From an uncultured Sutterella sp. (GTDB lineage: Bacteria; Pseudomonadota; Gammaproteobacteria; Burkholderiales; Burkholderiaceae_F), in contig UQYG01000005.1 of the NCBI GenBank assembly GCA_900545275.1, positions 1 through 64,000 of the forward strand: DNA of 64,000 bases, read 5' to 3'. This document shows positions 60,463 to 64,000 of this stretch, piece after piece. Each line of letters starts with the position of its first letter. Position 1 is the stretch's first letter. Position numbers and translations under genes: made by a program. The notes under the pieces were generated by a model. It was not told where the DNA came from, did not search any database, and saw only the letters and a program-made list of their open reading frames with translations.

Positions 60463-60939
60463 TTAGGAACCGAGAACGAGAATGTTCATGACCCAGAGGC
60501 TCAGGAAGGCCGTGATGAGCGGCATGGCCATGATCATGAGAAGGCTCTTGCCCTTGATGCCGATGACACCGAGGCAGCGGCCCATGTACTGAACCTGCGA
60601 GCCCATGAGGTAGATCGACGGGGCGAGAATGGCGATGTGCGTGCCGTTGATGGCGCCCTGGTCAAAGAGCGCGACCGCGACGCCGACGCCGCCGCCCATC
60701 GACATCCAACCGCCGAGGAGGACGGTGGCGGCTTCACCGGGAAGACCGAAGATGCCCATGATCGGGGCGAAGGCCTGACCGATGAGTTCAAGCAGCCCCG
60801 AGTGCTGGAGGACCTTGATGATGACGAAGGCCATCAACACGTTCGGAATCGTGGAGGACGTGGCGATGTTCCAACCCTGAACGGCACCCTTGACGAAGAT
60901 GTCGGTGACCATGGGCTTGGCATTAGCGTGACCGGACAT
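60463..60939 (-). CDS. yjiG: YjiG-family membrane protein (nucleoside-recognition domain)
   Basis: A 158-residue membrane protein with four hydrophobic segments. IPNVLMAFVIIKVLQHSGLLELIG and LLGGWMSMGGGVGVAVAL mark the SpmB/YjiG group of Gate-type proteins. In E. coli yjiG is next to yjiH and the isoaspartyl dipeptidase iadA. Here it follows yjiH and precedes an M20 peptidase, so the pair may carry a peptide or amino-acid product. Function not demonstrated. Confidence 0.8.
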   Translation of the reverse strand: MSGHANAKPMVTDIFVKGAVQGWNIATSSTIPNVLMAFVIIKVLQHSGLLELIGQAFAPIMGIFGLPGEAATVLLGGWMSMGGGVGVAVALFDQGAINGTHIAILAPSIYLMGSQVQYMGRCLGVIGIKGKSLLMIMAMPLITAFLSLWVMNILVLGS

Positions 60940-60985
60940 TTTAAAAATTCCTTTTTGTTCGTTGCTGTTTGGTACGGGTTGGTAA

Positions 60986-61693
60986 TCAGGCGGCCTTCTT
61001 GCTGCTGCGGATCAGGAGCAGGCGCATGAGGTTGGCGGCAAAGACCTTGCCGATGAGCATCACGCCCAGGCAAAGGCCGAGCGAAACCGGAACGGCAAGC
61101 TCGCCGTCGGCGTTCGTGAGCGTGAAGAGCACGGCGCCCGACGAGAAGAAGTTCGTGATGCAGGCGTCGGCCGTCATCTGGAAGGAGGCGAAGATGTTGA
61201 CTTCGGTGTCGTTGAGGTCGCCGGCGTCCTTCAACTGGCGCGTAAGCGCGGCGCCGCCGTCGGTCGACTGAAGCGAGGCGATCAGGGCGAGCGTGGCCGA
61301 ACCCGGAAGGCCAAGGAGCGGACGAAGCACCGGCGTCAGCAGACGGCGGGCGGCGCGCAGAGCGCCGTAATATTCGAAGACCGTGATCATGGCGAGAGCG
61401 AACATGACGGTCGGAACGAGCGTGAGGGCGAACATGAAGCCGTCGATGGCGCCCGAGCCGCCCTTGCCGCGGAAGCTCGTCGTGGCGACCTGGAGGGCGT
61501 CGCCGTTCTGGGTCACGCCGGAAACGAGCTTGCCGAAGCCGCCGTTGACGGTGGTGAAGTCAAACACGCCCCACCAGTGGGAGGAGGCGCAAAGACCGGA
61601 GAAGAAAATGATGGCGAAGATCAGGGAAAGGTAGGCGCCGATGCCCACTTTTTCCTCGACGACGGCCGGAGTTTCCTGCGTGGTCGTAGACAT
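60986..61693 (-). CDS. yjiH: YjiH-family membrane protein (nucleoside-recognition domain)
   Basis: A 235-residue membrane protein with about six hydrophobic segments and a Gate-type core (PTVMFALAMITVFEYYGAL, ASLQSTDGGAALTRQL). It is the SpmA-like partner of YjiG; the two form split halves of one carrier. The start at 61693 is preceded by a good AGGA on the minus strand. It is first of the yjiH-yjiG-peptidase series and lies divergent from hflK. Confidence 0.8.
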   Translation of the reverse strand: MSTTTQETPAVVEEKVGIGAYLSLIFAIIFFSGLCASSHWWGVFDFTTVNGGFGKLVSGVTQNGDALQVATTSFRGKGGSGAIDGFMFALTLVPTVMFALAMITVFEYYGALRAARRLLTPVLRPLLGLPGSATLALIASLQSTDGGAALTRQLKDAGDLNDTEVNIFASFQMTADACITNFFSSGAVLFTLTNADGELAVPVSLGLCLGVMLIGKVFAANLMRLLLIRSSKKAA

Positions 61694-61822
61694 GGTAGGA
61701 GTCCTTCAAGAATTGCAGATGGTTGAGAAAGCCCCGAGTCCGCGGCGGGTTGTGTTATGGGTGACGCGCACCTTGTCCGACGAAATCGGCGGCCGCGTGA
61801 CGGACAGGACCTCTGGATACGA

Positions 61823-61855
61823 ATTGTAAGGGAATGTCACTTCGAGAACGTGACA
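61823..61855 (-). promoter_or_regulatory. Candidate promoter and operator of yjiHG
   Basis: A minus-strand -10 TACAAT (61823-61828) lies just downstream of a dyad TGTCAC-N9-GTGACA (61835-61840 with 61850-61855), which would cover the -35 region. This suggests a regulator site. The rest of 61694-62072 holds no gene. Confidence 0.5.
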
Positions 61856-62072
61856 CCCCGCCTCATTCGCGTCGCAGAGCAAGTTATACCTTGATTCAAC
61901 TCGGGACCGCATGCAGAAAACTGCTTAGACGAGGAGGAGAGAAGTGGTGCGCGAGAGAGATTGTTCCGCAAAAACGGTCCGATCATAGAGTTTTGTTATG
62001 GACGCAAAGAGAGAAATAACCTTTTGCAAAACATTCGTCCATTTTCGGAGAGAAATCGGGTGCCGCCTGCCC

Positions 62073-62100
62073 CTTGGAAAATCGCCCTCTCGGGTACAAT
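62073..62100 (+). promoter_or_regulatory. Promoter of hflKC
   Basis: A -10 TACAAT (62095-62100) with a -35-like CTTGGA/TTGGAA 15-16 bases upstream (62073-62079) lies 41 bases before the hflK ATG. Spacing is short, so strength is uncertain. Since the island separates hflK from hflX, hflKC needs its own promoter. Confidence 0.55.
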
Positions 62101-62140
62101 GCGCGATACATTGCAGAAAACCACCGGAGTGAACGAACGC

Positions 62141-63607
62141 ATGTCGCTCAATGATCCTCGCTGGGGGCGAGATCCCCGCGATTCGGAAGAAGAAAAGAAG
62201 GAAAACGCGCGGTCCGACGAAGAGGACCGTCGCGAAGACGAGCGCCCCGACGGAGGCAAGGCCCGTGACGAACGGCGCGACCGCGTGGAGGGCGTCAATC
62301 AGGACATCGACGCCCTGTGGCGCACCGTCATGGACTTCATGAAGGACAAAAAGGACGGCGGGCAGGAAAAGCGCCCGGGCGCCGACGCCTTCAAAAACCG
62401 CGACGATTTCACGGAATTCCGTCCCGCCGAAGAGGAAGAGTCCCGGCGCGAAGATCGTGCGCGCGAAGACAAGCGCGACGAGCGCAAACCCCGCTCTCCT
62501 TTCGACGGGTTCGATCCCTTCGCCCGCCGCTCGGGCGGGTCGGGCGGCAACCGCGGCGCCCGCCGCGGGATGAACATCAGCCTTCCCTTCGTCCTGGGCG
62601 TCGCCTTCATCGGATGGGCCGCCACGGGCTTCTACATCGTGCCCGAAGGGCAGACCGGGATCGTCACGACCTTCGGGCGCTACTCGGACGCCACGATGCC
62701 GGGCTTTCACTGGCGCTTCCCCTCGCCCGTGCAGAACATGCAGCTTGTCGACGTGAGCAGCGTGCGAACGACCAACATCGGCGTGGCGCAACGCACGAAC
62801 CGCACGAGCGAAGCGCTCATGCTCACCGACGACGAAAACATCGTCGACGTGCAGTTCGCCGTGCAGTACCGCATCAAGTCGGGCGAAGGCGCCAAGGACT
62901 ACCTCTTCAACACGCGCAATCCCGACGTTTCGGTTACGCAGGCGGCCGAATCCGCCATGCGCGAGGTCGTGGGCGCGAAGTCGATGGACAGCGTCCTCTT
63001 TGAGAGCAAGGCCGAAATCGCCGAAGACGTGCGCAAACTCATGCAGGCGATGCTCGACCGCTACGGCACCGGGATCGAAGTGATGAGCGTGGCCATTCAG
63101 AACGCTCAGCCGCCCGAACCCGTGCAGGCCGCCTTCAACGACGCCGTCAAGGCCGGTCAGGACCGCGAGCGCTCCATCAATCTCGGCGAAGCCTACATGA
63201 ACGCCGTTATTCCGAAGGCCGAGGGCACCGCTTCGCGCCTGAAGGAAGAGGCGGCCGCCTACAAGGCCCGGGTCGTCGAAACCGCTCGGGGCGACGCGGA
63301 CCGCTTCGCCTCCGTCTTTGAGGAATACCGCAAGGCCCCCGAAGTGACGCGCGACCGTCTCTACGTCGACGCGATGCGCGACGTCTACCGCAACGTCACG
63401 AAGGTCGTCGTCGACGCCAAGGGCGGAAATAATCTTCTCTATCTGCCGCTCGACAAGATCGTTTCGCAGACGAAGTCGCAGGCGCAGACCGAAGCCGCCG
63501 ACGCGGCGCTCGAACCCGCTCCCGCCGCTTCGGAACCCGCGCCCGCAGCGGCGACGACCTCTGCCGAGGCGCGCTCGCGCGATCTCATCCGCAACCGCGG
63601 CCGATAA
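62141..63607 (+). CDS. hflK: FtsH protease regulator HflK
   Basis: A 488-residue inner-membrane SPFH/band-7 protein that with HflC forms a cage around FtsH. A charged, Arg/Glu-rich cytoplasmic N terminus (1-140) is longer than usual. A membrane segment (about 146-166) is followed by the SPFH domain (about 168-370, with FYIVPEGQTGIVTTFGRY) and a coiled coil, ending in an Ala/Pro/Glu-rich tail. The ATG at 62141 has a GGAG 12 bases upstream; a GTG twelve bases upstream is possible. hflC follows after 12 bases. Confidence 0.93.
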   Translation: MSLNDPRWGRDPRDSEEEKKENARSDEEDRREDERPDGGKARDERRDRVEGVNQDIDALWRTVMDFMKDKKDGGQEKRPGADAFKNRDDFTEFRPAEEEESRREDRAREDKRDERKPRSPFDGFDPFARRSGGSGGNRGARRGMNISLPFVLGVAFIGWAATGFYIVPEGQTGIVTTFGRYSDATMPGFHWRFPSPVQNMQLVDVSSVRTTNIGVAQRTNRTSEALMLTDDENIVDVQFAVQYRIKSGEGAKDYLFNTRNPDVSVTQAAESAMREVVGAKSMDSVLFESKAEIAEDVRKLMQAMLDRYGTGIEVMSVAIQNAQPPEPVQAAFNDAVKAGQDRERSINLGEAYMNAVIPKAEGTASRLKEEAAAYKARVVETARGDADRFASVFEEYRKAPEVTRDRLYVDAMRDVYRNVTKVVVDAKGGNNLLYLPLDKIVSQTKSQAQTEAADAALEPAPAASEPAPAAATTSAEARSRDLIRNRGR

Positions 63608-63619
63608 GGGGAGAAGAAA

Positions 63620-64000
63620 GTGAAAAAGTTTACTGGCATTTTGGTTGGACTCGCCGTTCTCGCGGGCCTCGCGCCTCTCTCCATCTACACGGTAGGGGAA
63701 CGCGAATACGCGATGGTGTTCGCCCTCGGCGAATTGCGCACTGTTGTTGACAAACCGGGGCTCCATTTCAAGCTTCCGACGCCGCTGCAGAACGTCATCT
63801 ACCTTGACAAGCGCATCCTGACGCTCGACGAAGGAGCGGCCGACCTCGTGCAGACGAGTGAAAAGAAGAACCTCATGATCGACACTTTCGTGAAGTGGCG
63901 CATCAGCGATCCTCGTCTCTACTGGGTGTCTTTCCAGGGCAGCGAACGGGCGGCGGCCGATCGTCTCTCGGCGCTCCTGCGCGACGTTCTCAACGTGGCC
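63620..64000 (+). CDS. hflC: FtsH protease regulator HflC (partial, runs off the window)
   Basis: The first 127 codons are present. A GTG at 63620 with GGGGAG seven bases upstream begins an N-terminal membrane segment (FTGILVGLAVLAGLAPLSIY) followed by an SPFH domain (VGEREYAMVFALGELRT, then PGLHFKLPTPLQNV). This is the N half of HflC, partner of HflK. The frame is open to the window end. Confidence 0.93.
   Translation, partial: MKKFTGILVGLAVLAGLAPLSIYTVGEREYAMVFALGELRTVVDKPGLHFKLPTPLQNVIYLDKRILTLDEGAADLVQTSEKKNLMIDTFVKWRISDPRLYWVSFQGSERAAADRLSALLRDVLNVA

Overview
The window reads as a chromosomal segment of a GC-rich betaproteobacterium (order Burkholderiales). The conserved gene orders support this: uvrB with a low-molecular-weight tyrosine phosphatase and the isc operon; tRNA-Val-thrS-infC-rpmI-rplT-pheST-ihfA; rlmN-rodZ-ispG-hisS-yfgM-bamB-der-hfq-hflX; and hflKC. 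The accessory content (Tat-exported reductases, C4-dicarboxylate and anion carriers, M20 peptidases, almost no sugar metabolism) would suit a gut member of the Sutterellaceae. The family-level placement is inference.

Layout. 1-86: 3' end of a 5S rRNA and its terminator. 294-3360: an exported FMN/FAD fumarate-reductase-like flavoprotein divergent from a MerR-type regulator. 3418-6297: tRNA-Asn, uvrB and a tyrosine phosphatase. 6430-10583: an accessory module with a LysR regulator divergent from two exported flavodoxin-like proteins and a Tat-exported aldo/keto reductase; it lies between the phosphatase and the isc operon. 10814-16150: iscRSUA-hscBA-fdx. 16205-22660 (minus): Nudix hydrolase, lysS, prfB with its programmed frameshift, recJ and a protein of unknown function. 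22763-27671: lolC, lolD, tatD and an autotransporter-like protein. 27843-37683: relA, tRNA-Val, thrS, infC, rpmI, rplT, pheS, pheT, ihfA. 37772-48524: tRNA-Pro, ndk, rlmN, rodZ, ispG, hisS, yfgM, bamB, der, hfq, hflX. 48525-61850: a transport and peptidase island (NhaC, EamA, DcuC, DASS and YjiHG carriers, two M20 peptidases, a fumarase/ASL-superfamily lyase, MarR and GntR regulators). 62141-64000: hflK and the start of hflC, which runs off the window.

Functional picture. The core genes cover Fe-S assembly, tRNA charging, ribosome assembly, envelope biogenesis (Lol, BamB, RodZ, YfgM), isoprenoid synthesis and stress or RNA control (RelA, Hfq, HflX, HflKC). The accessory genes suggest import of dicarboxylates and peptides or amino-acid conjugates, their hydrolysis or fumarate-releasing cleavage, and periplasmic reduction of organic acceptors.

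The most interesting unexplained signals are regulatory. A 16-codon reading frame with six threonine codons is followed by a strong intrinsic terminator just ahead of thrS, which looks like ribosome-mediated attenuation. infC has an ATA start and hflX probably a CTG start. A structured 330-base leader precedes hfq. A minus-strand RNA of about 185 nt with its own terminator lies in a gene-free gap after hflX. No IS element, prophage or CRISPR array was seen.
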